DNA of 64,000 bases from Peribolospora baueri (taxonomy: Eukaryota; Basidiomycota; Peribolosporomycetes; Peribolosporales; Peribolosporaceae): NCBI GenBank assembly GCA_029717555.1, contig JAMDHS010000030.1:161145-225144 (forward strand), written 5' to 3'. This document shows, in pieces, positions 45,648-57,019 of this stretch. Made by a program: the position numbers and the translations under genes. Numbering within the stretch: the first letter of the stretch is position 1; every line of letters begins with the position of its first letter. The notes beneath the pieces are model-generated. The model was not told the origin of the DNA. It searched no databases and saw only the letters and a program-made list of their open reading frames with translations.

Positions 45648-48174
45648 TCAATCCCACGAAACGGCGGCCTGCCTCCTGACCCTAAAGTAGCCAGGGCCGA
45701 TCGGCCCGGCCGCACCGTCCACCCTGCCGACCGAGAGCCTGTCCCTCTCCGTCTCGGTGGGGAAGAGGCGCAGCGGCTCGTCCTGCCACTCCCTCGCCCT
45801 CCGGTGCACCTTCCTTCTCCATTGCGACATCTTTCCCCAGCCCTTGCCCTTGCCCATCCCTTTCCTCTCCCCGCCGGCGCTTCCGAGTTCGGCTTCCTCG
45901 GAGCCCTTCTCGGTCTCCTTGGCCAAGATCGGACTCATGTCCATCCCAACCGAGCTGGCGCGCGACGTCGCCGTAGACACACGCATTCGGTCAAACACGG
46001 CCGACCAGGGCCGTGGGCCTGTGTCGTCGACATAGTCCGTACCTCTTCCCTCTCCGTCCATCGGCAGCGGCGGTGGCGGTCGGGAGCTGGAGATGTCGGA
46101 CAACACCTCCTCCTCTGACTCTGCACCCGTCCCTTGATAGTCATCATAGGAACTGGCTGCTGTCTTCCGTGCCTCGCAGGCCACGGTCGTCGTCGCGAGT
46201 GTGATAGTACGCGGCGTGGACTAGCGTCAGCGGGTCGGCGAGGCGGGCGCGGGCGAGGGCGATTGTAGGGCTGGTGAAGCCAGGCGATGGCGCGGACGGT
46301 GAGAAAGACGATGACGACGCTGAGAAAGGAACGAGGGGAAAGGGCGGGCGCAAAGAGAAGGGCTCCTCGTCAGTTTAGGAGCAGCAGGCGGATGATGTGT
46401 GTTCGACAAGGCAAGTTTGGCGCTCACCAGTACAAGAAGTTGGTGGCAAGGAGCAAGGCCAAAGGCAACGTTTTTACCCTCGCCCCGAGCATCTGCGTCA
46501 TCGTGCCCAGCAGCTGCTTCGTAGGCGCGGGCACGTACATCTTTGCGCCCATGCCGACGAGGGAGCGAGCGAGTTCGGTGGCGAACGCAGACGCGTACTC
46601 CTGCGCCTGCTCCGCTTCCGGTCTGGTGTCTGTTTGATTCGACGCGATGCCACGCGCTGACCGATGAGGCTCGTCGACGCGCCGGGCGTTCCGGAAGCCG
46701 AGTCGAGTAGGTCGGCCACAAAGCCCGTCACTCACGCGTCTGCTAGCATGGACTGCTTGATTGTGTAGCCCACCTGACCATCTGTGGCGTACGAGTCGTC
46801 ACGTTGTTCACGCCCAGGTCGCAGCGGAGGACATTCCCCGCGCCGGAGCTGAGCTCGAACCAGAACCCACCGCAGGACGGTCCGGTGTCCAGGAGGGCCG
46901 TGGGCCACGACAGGCCGTTGACGATGGTGCCGATGCAGAAAGGGTTGGAAACGGAGAAGACCTGCGTCAGGCTGTGGTTCTCCGGCGCTAAGGCGCCGAC
47001 CAGGGCCCCGCTCCGCACGTTGCCCCACTGGAAGCTGGTCAGGTTGAATCCCTGCGCGGAGGTGCCCCAATGGTGTCGGCCGTGTATGTAAAGTTGGCCG
47101 TCGCTTCCACGGGGGGCACGATAAGGGCGGTCTGGCCGACGGTGATAACGTTGTGCAACGAGGACTGGTTGTTTAGCGCGCGCAGGCCTTCGGGAATGGC
47201 GGCTGCGAAGACGTTGGCGGTGACGTTGGAGGCAGAGCTGCGCAAGCAGGTGCCCTGAACAGGAGCCGAAACGCAAGCGCTCGCATCGATCACGCGGCCG
47301 AACGAGGTCGGGCTGGTGACAGCGTCCGCGCTGGAAGCGATCCATACGGCGGCTTCGGAGGCGCCGTGGAACCAGGTATCGAAGGCGGTGGAGAGATAGC
47401 AGAGGGAAAGGAGGACAGAGAGAACGAAGAGGGCCTCGATCCAGATGGTGGGGAGAGAAAGTAGGCCGAGGCAATATTGGCGCCGTTGATCATGCGCAAC
47501 AAGAAGCCGAGCCTGTGTGGGAGAAAAAAATGTGGGTGAGATGATGGGTGCAATCGGGAGATGGCGCGGCGGAAAGGTTGCGGTGGGACTCACTGCAAAG
47601 GCGTCGGTCGGCCTGTCCGTTCCGCCCTTGTCACTATTCCTGAGCCAGATCCCGGCGAGCCGCCAGGCGTCGATGCCCATGGCAAGGGCACAGTGAGCTG
47701 GATGGCGTGGGAGGAGAGCTGGCTGATCAACAGCATCGTGGTGATGCTCCCCTTGGAAAGGATAGAGCTTATGCCGTGGCCGGACGACGTGGCTCCGAGC
47801 CCGCCACCGAGGCCGGTGTCGGCGCCGCCGGCGAAGACCCAGGGATTCAGAACGAAACAGAAGAGGGAGAGGCCGATGGTGGGCACTGCGGAGACGACGA
47901 ACACGGAGGAAGAGTAGAGGAGAATGCTTCGGAGTGCGGTGCTGTTGTGCCGGGCGACCCGGAAGTCGAGGTCGTCCTTGCCTTGGATTTGCGACATGCG
48001 CTCCAAAGGGGGAGGGGGGCGAGCGTCGAAGTAGGTGTCGTACGGAGCGGCAGAGGTAGGCTGGCTCGTTGGTGTAGGTCGTGAGTGGTTGCGCTCGACG
48101 TCTACGTCGACGCTGCTGGGCTTCGACGCGGGCGAAGAGGCGAGTGCGACGGTCTGATAGGCTTGCCAGGACAT
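45648..48174 (-). pseudogene. Fungal multi-pass membrane protein with repeated frame breaks (decayed gene or local sequence errors)
   Basis: The ATG at 48174 (MSWQAYQTVALASS) opens a good frame with two helices (SILLYSSSVFVVSAVPTIGL; TTMLLISQLSSHAIQLTVPL). After that, the sequence resembling a common uncharacterised fungal membrane family hops between frames: AMGIDAWRLAGIWLRNSDKG, then RPTPLQLGFLLRMINGANI, then LLSLPTIWIEALFV with a third helix and STAFDTWFHG. An N-glycosylated extracellular part follows (NFTYTADTIG, then in another frame GFNLTSFQWGNV, then DSYATDGQVGYTIKQ). A last membrane segment (KTLPLALLLATNFLYW) leads to a charged tail ending at 45648. Apparent 1-base shifts lie near 47685, 47615, 47460, 47066 and 46800. 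Introns with normal splice sites do not explain them. The family is recalled from a pattern (PTP.QLG.LL; DTW.H), not aligned. Confidence 0.6.
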
Positions 48175-49319
48175 GACCGCGGCTCGAAGGTGAAGCGAGC
48201 GCTTCAGACGGGTCAAAGGCGTCGAGCGCCGCGTTGTCCTGTTCTTTATGACCGACGACGATGGGCCGAGCGGGCATGCGTGTATGCTTGGCTCATGCTC
48301 GGCCGGCTAACTTTGAGCCTGGCTCGCTCTGGCGCTGTCCGCCGAACCACGGGCAGGCAAGCGAGGGCTTTCGCTTTGCCAAGAGCACTGGAATGGATGA
48401 ATGGTTGATAGAGGGAGACAGAAGGAGTGGCCTGGGCGAGCGTGTTGGGCGTCCCGGACGTGCTGCTCGGCGTGAGCGGAAGGCGGCGAGCCGGTTCTTC
48501 TCATCGTCATCGCTGTCTGGCTGTCGAAGTGACGGCGGTGGATGGTCATCGAGAGTGGGATGCAGCGGTCGCCATCCACAACGCTACACCATGGTATCGT
48601 CTTGTCTCTGTTAGACTGTCCGCGGACAGGAACAGGAACAAAAACAAACGAATCCGGAGCGGGAGGCGTGCCAAGCGATCCAAGCTCTTGCTCGCACCGC
48701 CTCAGGCCCGGGCTCAGGCAGCCACGATGATCGCGCGAGGGATTCGCTCAAGTCGCTGTAGTCGGTCGTCAAGATGGAAGACGTCCGGAACCGGAAGCAG
48801 GGTAAACTCCGAGAGTGGGGTAACTAACATAACCAGGAACGGACGGGAAAGAATGAAAACGGCCGCGGAGGGGAGAGGAGAGAGGTACGCTTGGCTGGCG
48901 ACCCGAGGCACTCGAACTCGAGGTCCTGTATGAACATGGGCTGCATGTACATGTCGCAACTAGTCAGGACGTAGTCGCAGCATTTCATATCATAGGCGGG
49001 CTGTACATCACCGACGTGCCCGCTCGCACCGCGACACCAATCCCATTCAGGGCGGGAGGCATAGCACATGAGCCAGCTTATGGGCGTCGGCAAGGCTTGC
49101 TGCCTCCGATCTCGCTCCAGCGTTACAAATCGTCTTTGTCTTGCTCCATTGCAATGGGCGGCATGGCTGATCGAGAGAAATCATCGTCGACAGGGACAAA
49201 CAGTAGGGGTAGACGGACGGCCGGATACCTGTCAGCTGCACGACACTCTATGTGACGCCATGGTGAAATACGCAATGAACTCTCACCCATTTCTCACCTT
49301 CTCGACGTCCACGCATGAT
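48175..49319. other. Intergenic region, no gene seen
   Basis: About 1.1 kb upstream of the broken membrane protein gene and downstream of the DUF952 gene. Several short frames on both strands carry no recognisable motif. Confidence 0.45.
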
Positions 49320-49721
49320 CTAGTACACCAACCAACCCTCCTCCCTCTGCACAACCGCATCCCAGCCCTCCCCCTCTGCCTTATCCCAAACAGCCACGCT
49401 TTCCACCTCATCTCGACCGAGCTTCCCGCCGTTATACAGGTGGGGAAACATGCCTTCCCCGCCCCTCTCTCCACACACTTGCCCCTCCGGGTCTTCCCAC
49501 TTGATCTCTTTCTCCACCCGTCCGTACGCGATCTTGAGCACGTACACGCGTGCTTCGCTGCCGAAGAAATGCTTCAGCGTCCCGGGGACCTGGACGGCGG
49601 TGGAGAGGTGGATAAAGCCGGAAGCGGCGTCGAGGGAGCTCAGGGCGAGGCTAGAAGGAAGCGGTGATGGAGGTGGAGAGGAAGAGTCTATAAGCTTGTA
49701 GACATAAGTCGGCGTCGGCAT
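49320..49721 (-). CDS. DUF952 family protein
   Basis: A single-exon gene of 133 residues. The ATG at 49721 (MPTPTYVYKLIDSS) fits the family start. Family features include YVYKLI at the N-terminus, LDAASGFIHLSTAVQVPGTL (the G-FIHLS motif), YVLKIAYGRVEKEIKWEDPE and FPHLYNG-KL. DUF952 proteins are small, widespread in bacteria and fungi, and suspected to have an ADP-ribosyltransferase-like fold; their role is unknown. The length agrees with the family. No partner gene is adjacent. The family call is confident, the function is not. Confidence 0.88.
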   Translation of the reverse strand: MPTPTYVYKLIDSSSPPPSPLPSSLALSSLDAASGFIHLSTAVQVPGTLKHFFGSEARVYVLKIAYGRVEKEIKWEDPEGQVCGERGGEGMFPHLYNGGKLGRDEVESVAVWDKAEGEGWDAVVQREEGWLVY

Positions 49722-50323
49722 GGTGAGGTCCTTGCGTAACACAGTTGTCGGGTGCCGCTAGCCTCACCGACGTCGTTCGCCTTCTCGCCCAATGGCGCGT
49801 GGGCGATCGAGCTGACTAAGCCGCAAGCCCAATATTTGAGCGAGGAAGCTGCCATCGTCGTTATCTATTGTGTTCTGTCTCGTTTTCCTTTTCTACTCTT
49901 TCTTTTCTTTGCTTGCTTGGCTTATATTATATTAGCGAGGCTGGCTCAACGCTCGTTCCGGAGACAGCAAGGAGGAGGATCAGGACCGCGTGCCTCGACC
50001 TGAGAGACTCTCCCGCAGAACCATCCGTGGAGCGAAAGCGACGAGCAGCCAGTGAAAACCGCCGATTCGCTCCCAGATCGCTTGCACTCGTTCACGAAAT
50101 CCTTTAGAGCTGCTTGCCGGTGTCACTGATGTCAGACTCCTTGACTTTTGCAGAATCGCTCTACTGTGCACTTCCAAACGAGATTTCACATCTACTTGAG
50201 TAGGTGGCCACCTAAGGCGCCCAAGCGTGCCAGTCTCACGGAAATGAAGGCGTCAAGTAGCGCAAAAAATGCTAGTCAAGGGCGCAGTCGGGCGACGGGG
50301 GCGCGCTCACGTCCTGCCTTCCG
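49722..50323. other. Intergenic region upstream of DUF952 gene
   Basis: About 600 bp with a T-rich patch at 49885-49935. A plus-strand frame at 49752-50003 contains a hydrophobic stretch but has only a GTG start and no family, so it is not called. Confidence 0.4.
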
Positions 50324-52715
50324 TCACCGACCACCCGACCATCCGTTCTGAGGCGCCAGTCGCAGCCCGTTGAGACCCACGCCAACGGGCAACGCGTCCG
50401 AATGGTTGCCTTGGCCTGCCTGCCCGGACTGTTGTCCCGCGGATGAACCTCCCCCACCGCTATCGATCCCGCTCATTCCCATCCCTCCGATGCCCAGACC
50501 CAAGCCGCCGCCAACCATGCCGGAAGGGCTCATCCCCGCGCCGCCACCACCACTCTGCGCGGGACTCCGACCGGGTAAGGACAGCCCGCCGCCTTGGCCA
50601 TGTTGACCTCCAACGTGATGGGCTGGGCTGGGCTGGAACTGAGGAGGTGGGAGGCTGGCCGGCGCTGAACTCGTGATAAATGGGCTCGCAAACGTGCTCC
50701 CTCCACCACCGCCAGATGCCGAAGCAGATCCTGAACCTGCGGCCGTCCCGTTACCAGAAGCACCCCCTTTCTTAGCGCCTTTCGTCTTGCTCCCAGCCGT
50801 CGCACCACCTCCACCCGAGGTTGCTGACAAGGGCGTTTCGGGAGATCCTGCTCGTCCCCCTGTCGCTGCGGAGACAGAGTCCCCGTCCGCTTTCTTGGTT
50901 TTTGATGTCGACGCCTTCTTTGCTGGAGGCTTTTTCGCAGCTTTCTTGCCTGCCACGGTTCCTTGTGCCGACGCGTCCTCCGGCCTTGCCATAGCCGCTG
51001 ACGACCCTCCTCCTCCACCTTCTTCCAGTTTGCCTTCGCTCCCAGCCAAGCTTGCATTGTCTGCCGCAGCTGCATCCTTCTTCTTCTTGGACTGCTTCTT
51101 GGGCTTCGTCGCGGCCGTTTCCGGCGCGCTACCAGCTGCCGGCGGGGCGTCCTTATCCTTCCCTTTGCCCTTTTTCTTGCCCTTGCCTTGCTCCTCTGCG
51201 CTTGGCGCGACAGCAACGACAGGCTCCTCATCGTCCTTGCCCTTCTTCGCGCTCTTTTTCTTCGCCTCCGCCTTTCCTTTCTTTGCCGCTGGCTCGCCAT
51301 CGCCGGGTTTAACAGCCGCACCGTTGGCGGAGGGCGTAGGAGTGGGCTTGGCTTGAGTATCTCGGCTGGCGTCGGTCCCTCCTTCCTTCTGCATGTCGCC
51401 GTCCGCATCGGCGCGTGCTTTTCGCTCTCGCCATTGCTGGATGAACGAGATGCGCGACCACCTAAGTTGGGAAGAATCGAATCAAGGCCATGCCCATACG
51501 AATTGAGCCAACCGCGCAGCGCTGCATATTACTACCAGACGCAAACAATCGCAGAAAAAGTAAGAGATACGCACGTCGGCTGGAACGACCGGTCTCCCTT
51601 TCCGTCCATCATCCTCATGATCATATCCCGCCTCTGTTTCTCCCGAGCCTCTTCCTCCACTTCGACCGAGTTGAAAGCCCGCGATTTCCGTTTACCTAGA
51701 GCCGACGATGAAGCAGACGGCTGGGTGGTCGTGCACAGCATCAGGTTCGCAATGCGGGATGCTTGGAAGTCTGGCGTCAGACAGAGAGGTGGGGCGGTCA
51801 CGTTCTGAAGGAAGGGCCGGAACAAACGTGCGATGGTCGTCACGAAAGAGACGCCGTGAGCTTCGAGCCTCTCTGAGTCCTTCTGCTCATCTTTAGACTG
51901 ACCAATATCCTAGCTTCGATCTCCATGGCATCTTTATCTGTCCACCTCGCATCCTCCTTCTCATTAACCATCCGTAGATCAGCCCATAGACTCTCCTCGC
52001 TGGGGTGAAGGACGATGCGGTACAGCTCAGGTCGCTGCTGTTGCTGTTGTTGCAACTGCTGGGGTTGTGCCTGGGTGGATGAGGAGGCAGCGTTGCTGGC
52101 GGAAGAGAATAGCGAGCTGTGTAGGGCCTGGGGATTGGCACCGGCTGGGTTCGATAATGGCCGATGGTCGTGTACTTCGACGATTATACATCCTGGACAG
52201 GAGCCACAGACGTAGGCTTTTCAATTCGCATTTCAACGGGCGCGAAAGATATATGGGAAACAGGAAAGATGCTGTCTTGCTCACCGTCATAGAACTTCAC
52301 GCCAGCCTGGTCGAACACGTCCAGGAGAGCTGGAGGAACTCGCTGATCGCGGATAAACTCAAGGAGGCCCTGAGAAGGAGGGGAACAATATTAAGACTTC
52401 CTCTCCATATAAAGCTAAAAGCTCTTCCAGTATTCGGTTCTTCCTGTGTACTCACCTTCATCGGGCTATCGAACAGGAACACACCATCCTTCCAACGTAA
52501 ATGGAACGAGGTGAAGACCGGCGCATTAGCATCATTGAAAAGAACAAGGAGCAATGCAGAATTTCACAGAAGCAGAAATCATCCCCGCTCACCTGCTTCT
52601 CAAAGCGGAAATGGGATGGGTAGAGATGCAGTATGATGCTGGGCGGCTCCTTGCGATGGCGCTTCAAGATCTGGCGCGTGGTGCGCGACTGATTGTAGAT
52701 CGAAGCGGTGGCCAT
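50324..52715 (-). CDS. SPT20: SAGA complex subunit Spt20
   Basis: A structural subunit of the SAGA transcription co-activator in the nucleus. Start at 52715 (MATASIYNQSRTTRQ); upstream in-frame sequence has no ATG. Exons give the Spt20 domain in order: PSIILHLYPSHFRFEKQ, DGVFLFDSPMK, LLEFIRDQRVPPALLD with GVKFYDG, CIIVEVHDHRP, a Gln run, LYRIVLHPSEESLWADL, DKDAMEIEARIL and PPLCLTPDFQASRIANL. Each splice join keeps frame. Then comes KRKSRAF and a helix, RDMIMRMMDGKGDRSFQP, which lies beyond the usual domain. The last exon is a long Lys/Ala-rich then Gly/Ser-rich disordered tail to 50324. The head matches fungal Spt20 and human SUPT20H. It is divergent from RPC17 over 345 bp. Confidence 0.92.
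52033..52062 (-). repeat. CAG/CAA run coding polyglutamine
   Basis: An imperfect CAG/CAA tract encodes a Gln-Leu-Gln6 segment inside the Spt20 domain, between the HDHRP and LYRIVLHP motifs. Confidence 0.8.
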
Positions 52716-53060
52716 GGAGCCAACGGATGCCGGGTAGACAGCACTGCTGGAGTGCTCAGGATGGAGTGGAGTAGCTGAGGGAGTGGATGCAATCAAGAAT
52801 CACACCCAAGCGAAATTGGGAGAACAATGGGTAGCTGATCCTGGCCGTCCGAGCAGGGAGTGGTGGTGGGTGCTCTGTGTGTGGGGAGTCATTCACGTGA
52901 CCTTGTAATCGCTGGACTGCCGTTGAATTTCTAAGGTCGTGCGGCAGCATGTTTTCCAAGTTCTTCCTCGAACGACGGTGAACCAAAACGAACACGTAGT
53001 GGGGACCGTTCAATTCGGTCGGAATAGCGACGGCCAGGAGGGGCCCACCGACAACGAACC
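52716..53060. promoter_or_regulatory. Divergent promoter region SPT20 / RPC17
   Basis: A 345-bp gap between outward-facing ATG codons of two transcription-machinery genes. No named motif identified. Confidence 0.5.
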
Positions 53061-54092
53061 ATGGAGGTACTCAACCCGCGCGGGGCCCTCCTCTCCAATT
53101 ACGAGGTCCTGCGCCTCCTTCGCGACATGGAGAAGGGCCAGGTTAAGGCGAGCCTGGAACGAAGAAGGAAGTCTTCCATAGCCTCGGGAAAGCGCACGGA
53201 GGGCCTTTCTGCCGCCGTTGTCAGTGGTGGCGGGGCTGGGGGCGATGCGGACGACGGTAAGACGGCCTTGGATGATGACAGCTGGATCAAGGAGGTCCCG
53301 GAGAATTTGCGGACGGTGCAGTTCGAGGTGAGTCGAAGGAGCTGGAGCTGGAGTGCGTCTCAGCCTCTCGAAGATGAGGACTATGCATGCACAGGAACCT
53401 CATTCGCTTCTCATGCACCCATTTCCGTTCACATCGGTTGAACCGTTCTGCTTGCTTCCTCCAGACAATCGCGTACCTCTCATCCACGTACCTCCCAACG
53501 ACTCGACAATCCGAGGAAGGCGTGCTCTCGCTTATGCAAGGGCTCCGCTCTATCCAACTCACAAAGGTAGAGAAGCTCCAACTCGTTAACTTGGCCCCCC
53601 AGTCGGCAGTCGAGCTGCATACGGTGAGTTACCTGCAAGGTGCAGCGACGGCGCGGGTCGGGCTTTTTACTGTGTGTCTGTGGTCGCATAGATGAAGGAA
53701 GCCCCTTTTTCCCGACAGAGCACCGTCGCTGACACTTGGTCCCACTCTTCTACTTGTCGTCGTTTTCCGTCATTTCACCATGCTACACCTTCATCCGTCA
53801 GATCGTTGAAGACCTCGAAGACCGCTTCGACGAGTCCATGATGGACTCGATGATACATATGGTGTCCTCTTCTCTTTCCCATACTGCCATCGACCCTTCC
53901 CACTCGCAGGCCCTTACGGCGGCCAATGTCACCGGGGCAATAGGTGCAGGGGGTGATGGGGAGGAAGACGTGGCGGTAGATCAGGAGGCCCTGATGGATG
54001 CGGAGGCGCACGTTGACGACGAGCTCATCCACGCCGAGGACAAGGTGGTCGAGGGCGACGATGGCACTGCGGAAGCCATGGACGAAGACTGA
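53061..54092 (+). CDS. RPC17: RNA polymerase III subunit Rpc17 (CRCP/RPC9)
   Basis: Forms the stalk of RNA polymerase III with Rpc25. Three exons: 53061-53327, 53465-53623 and 53802-54092, giving 238 residues. The start MEVLNPRGALLSNYEVLRLL is the family's hallmark. The helical HRDC-like part follows: NLRTVQFETIAYLSSTYLP, LMQGLRSIQLTKVEKLQLVN and VEDLEDRFDE. An Ala/Gly linker of about 50 residues is inserted in the N-terminal half (SGKRTEGLSAAVVSGG). The tail is strongly acidic (EDGDDG-type), also seen in yeast Rpc17. Identification is strong. Confidence 0.92.
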
Positions 54093-54665
54093 CGCATTGG
54101 ATCCGTCCCAGCTAGGGCCGTGCCTTGCTCTCTCGTTCCGACGATTTAGACTGTACTTGTATTGCACATGATATGAGCATCTTCTTCCTCTCTGAATCTC
54201 CTTCGCCAACTCTGTCATGGTCGCACGTCGGACACGAAGGAACGCGGCTGCATCTTCAACAACTCCAGGCGGAAATTCATGCTCAGTAACTCGGCTCAAA
54301 AGAGCCAGATAAAAAAATGGGAAACGCTCTCGAGCGCGTCGTCTTTTCACGCACAGTCTGTCGCACCATGACGACGGGAGTCCGTACCTTTCTATGGTGT
54401 AGAGAACGTACCGATGAGGACACGAGACGAAGAGAAAGACGCCCTGCTTCCGTCTTCAGGATGAGTCGCTACTGCGCGCCGTGTCAGCTTTACATGTCAC
54501 GTGCAGGCAGCGCTGCGAATGTGCTCGTTCCCCTAGAGCCGCCGACACACACCTTCTCACTTGCAGCCACCCGTTTTTCCCTCGAGATACGGTAGTCAGT
54601 CTGGCTGTTTACCCCTACACACGCTCGCTTCGATTAAGGTTGCACGACTCCAGATTTGAGGTGCC
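54093..54665. promoter_or_regulatory. Intergenic region RPC17 to MOB4
   Basis: About 570 bp between tandem plus-strand genes. Should contain the Mob4 promoter. No feature seen. Confidence 0.4.
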
Positions 54666-56262
54666 ATGACGACCACGACGATTGTCACGCCCACGGATAC
54701 GGCAAACGATCATGTCGCCCCGTCTTATCGGAGGTTCCGCAAGGGGATGAGGATGGAGGTAGGTCGTTCGGTCACCGTCTTTCGGCCTCGGCTTCGGGAC
54801 TCACGAGCGTTTTTTCAAGTCGATTTGCAATGGCTCACTTTGCCTTCGTGTTTTTCCTTACGTCTCATCACCCCTTCCGACAGGACGCTTACCCTTCCCA
54901 CCCTCCACTACCTCCCTCCATCAACAACATCGACTCACCCTTTCAGCTACAGGAGTACATCACTCTCCTCATCCGCCAGGATCCTCATGATGTGCAAAGG
55001 ATGGTTGCGCTTCCCGGTGCTGTGCCAGCTGGAAAGGGGAAAGAGGCGGAGGGGAAGGAAGGAGGGGCGGAGGTGCCGGAGGATGGGCATGTCGACACGG
55101 ATGTGTGGATCTATGAGCAACTTAGGTGAGCGCTTCTTGGCGCCGCGCCGTCAACGTCTTCTCCACCCTGAGCGGCATTTTTCTTTGCTCATCCACTGCC
55201 ACTTCTACCCGCTGTTGTACCGCCTTGCCAGACGCTTAACCCTCGACCTCTCCACGCCGTGGCTAACGTCTCTGCAACAAGAATGCGACAAGAACCAGAA
55301 GCCAGATACGTGCGACGCTATGAATGCGGGAGACTGGATGTACTTGTGTGCAAGTCACGGAGAAGAGGTACGTGGTCCGAGTCAACTTGACATTATCATC
55401 GCTTGGTCGCTCAAAAACCCGACTGACGCGTCTACTTCCCCCTTTCTCAACCACATGTCTGCGCCTTAAACGCCCCGCCTCAGAAACAATGCTGTGCGAT
55501 TGACTACGTGATCCACACCATCGACTTTACAACCGCGCTGCTCAACTCGCCCCGCCACTTTCCGAGCCGTCTCGCAATCCCTGGCACGTCCCTTCGACAC
55601 TTTGGCTCGACCGCCCGCCGGCTGAGCCGCATCTTTGCACACACTTATCATCACCACCGCGAGGTTTTCGAGGCTTGCGAGGTGCGTTCGGACGGCCTGT
55701 CGTGGCGGTCGATCCACCTCAGCTGGTCGGAACCGCTGATGCCCATTTGATATTTAACAACTCACTGCAGGCCGAAACGTCTCTGTATGCGCGGTTCCTT
55801 GCACTGGCCCGTACATACGACCTGATCGCAACCGACGGCCTACCCGATCCGTTGTCGTCCGTTTCTGCCTCGGAAGCGGCGGCGACGGTGGGACTCACCT
55901 CGCCTTCTTCGCCGTCCAAGTCTCCGTCGCGCGACGTCACGCTGGGGAAGACGGGGAGCGAGCCGATGCAACGGGAGCAGCAAGCGGGGTCGCTTACGGT
56001 GGCTGATGAGGCCGGGGCGGAGGGTGGAGTTGAAGAAGAGGGACAGGGGGGAGAAGAGGAAGATCAGCTGAACCGGCGACGGAGCATCAAACCTCGGGAA
56101 CAGAAGGGCAAGGGGCAGGAGGAGGGTGCGGGAAAGGAGAAGGCGAAGGAAGAGCCGAATGGCGAAGAGAGTCAGGCCGAGGAGGGTAAGGAGAAGGACA
56201 AAGCGGAGGGCGCGAGTGGACGAGAGGCGGAGGACGTGGTGATCGACGACGGGGACACGTGA
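54666..56262 (+). CDS. Phocein / Mob4-type MOB protein with charged C-terminal extension
   Basis: A component of STRIPAK phosphatase/kinase complexes by homology. Five exons: 54666-54758, 54884-55125, 55232-55367, 55484-55681 and 55771-56262, giving 386 residues. The MOB domain runs from IDSPFQLQEYITLLIRQDP through CDAMNAGDWMYLCASHGEEK, QCCAIDYVIHTIDFTTALLN, FPSRLAIPGTSLRHFGSTAR and RIFAHTYHHHREVFEACEAE to SLYARFLALARTYDLI. The Cys/His set (C...C...H..HHH) is present and the domain is closer to phocein (DW/W.LC..H, C.AIDY) than to Mob1. The last 160 residues form a Ser-rich then Glu/Lys-rich tail, far longer than in animal phocein (about 225 residues in total). Confidence 0.88.
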
Positions 56263-57019
56263 AGGATGAGCATTTGTGACCATGTTGACAGCTCTCTGAC
56301 CTTGAGGAGGGCAGGCCCTTCTTCTCGAGCATTACGCATGTACTACTCTCTTGGCGAGTTGTTCTGGTGATTACGGTGCCTGTTCTACTCGTCCGCCTTT
56401 TCGTGCGTTTCCTTGCGCTGCCGTCCGACGTCCGTTGCGTTTTGGGCGTCCCCAGGTGCGAGTCGGTGGAAGATGGGGCCCCTTGTAACCCATTCTCTTT
56501 CCCCGGCTCCGCCCGATCTCTCCCCATCGGGGGCTTTACCCCGCACTGGACATCATGAGTCGAAGCCGAGCTACCTTGTTGTCGAATCCAGCGATCCCGT
56601 GTGGATTCTTGATCAACATTGCATGTACACCACTGCCGAAAATACTTCTCAGCGGGCGGCGGTGGGACGATGTCTCACTCCGCCCAGCGGGTGTATGCGC
56701 GTCGTCGCTGTTGCCGGTCGCAGATCGTAGCCCGCAGCTCGGGGCTTCGTTTCCCCGCATGCGGAAGAGTCCTCGGACGAGAGGATGGACGCCGAGGGGA
56801 CGACAGCGGAAAGGGATCACGAGCAACTCCAACGCCCTCGTCAGCCCAAATACCTTCCAGCCACATCCATCTCCGCCTTGCCCTCTCCCCACTTCTCCCT
56901 TCGTCCTCGCCATCCTCCTCACCGCGAGACCCGGTTAATTTCTCAGGAGGACAGACGGACAGACGGACTGACAAACGGACGGTCGGTTGTCGGACGGACG
57001 AACGAGGACAGACGACGCC
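56263..57019. promoter_or_regulatory. Intergenic region upstream of the PX-associated gene, with ACGG-rich tract
   Basis: About 760 bp. From 56950 to 57006 the sequence is rich in GGACAGACGGAC/GGACGG-like units just before the ATG, so the 5' leader is repetitive. No gene seen. Confidence 0.45.

Noticed and set aside
47039-48277. Single 412-codon minus frame over the membrane protein gene
   Set aside because: Its first two thirds are Arg/His/Pro-rich shadow sequence. The real N-terminal half lies in a different frame with membrane helices.
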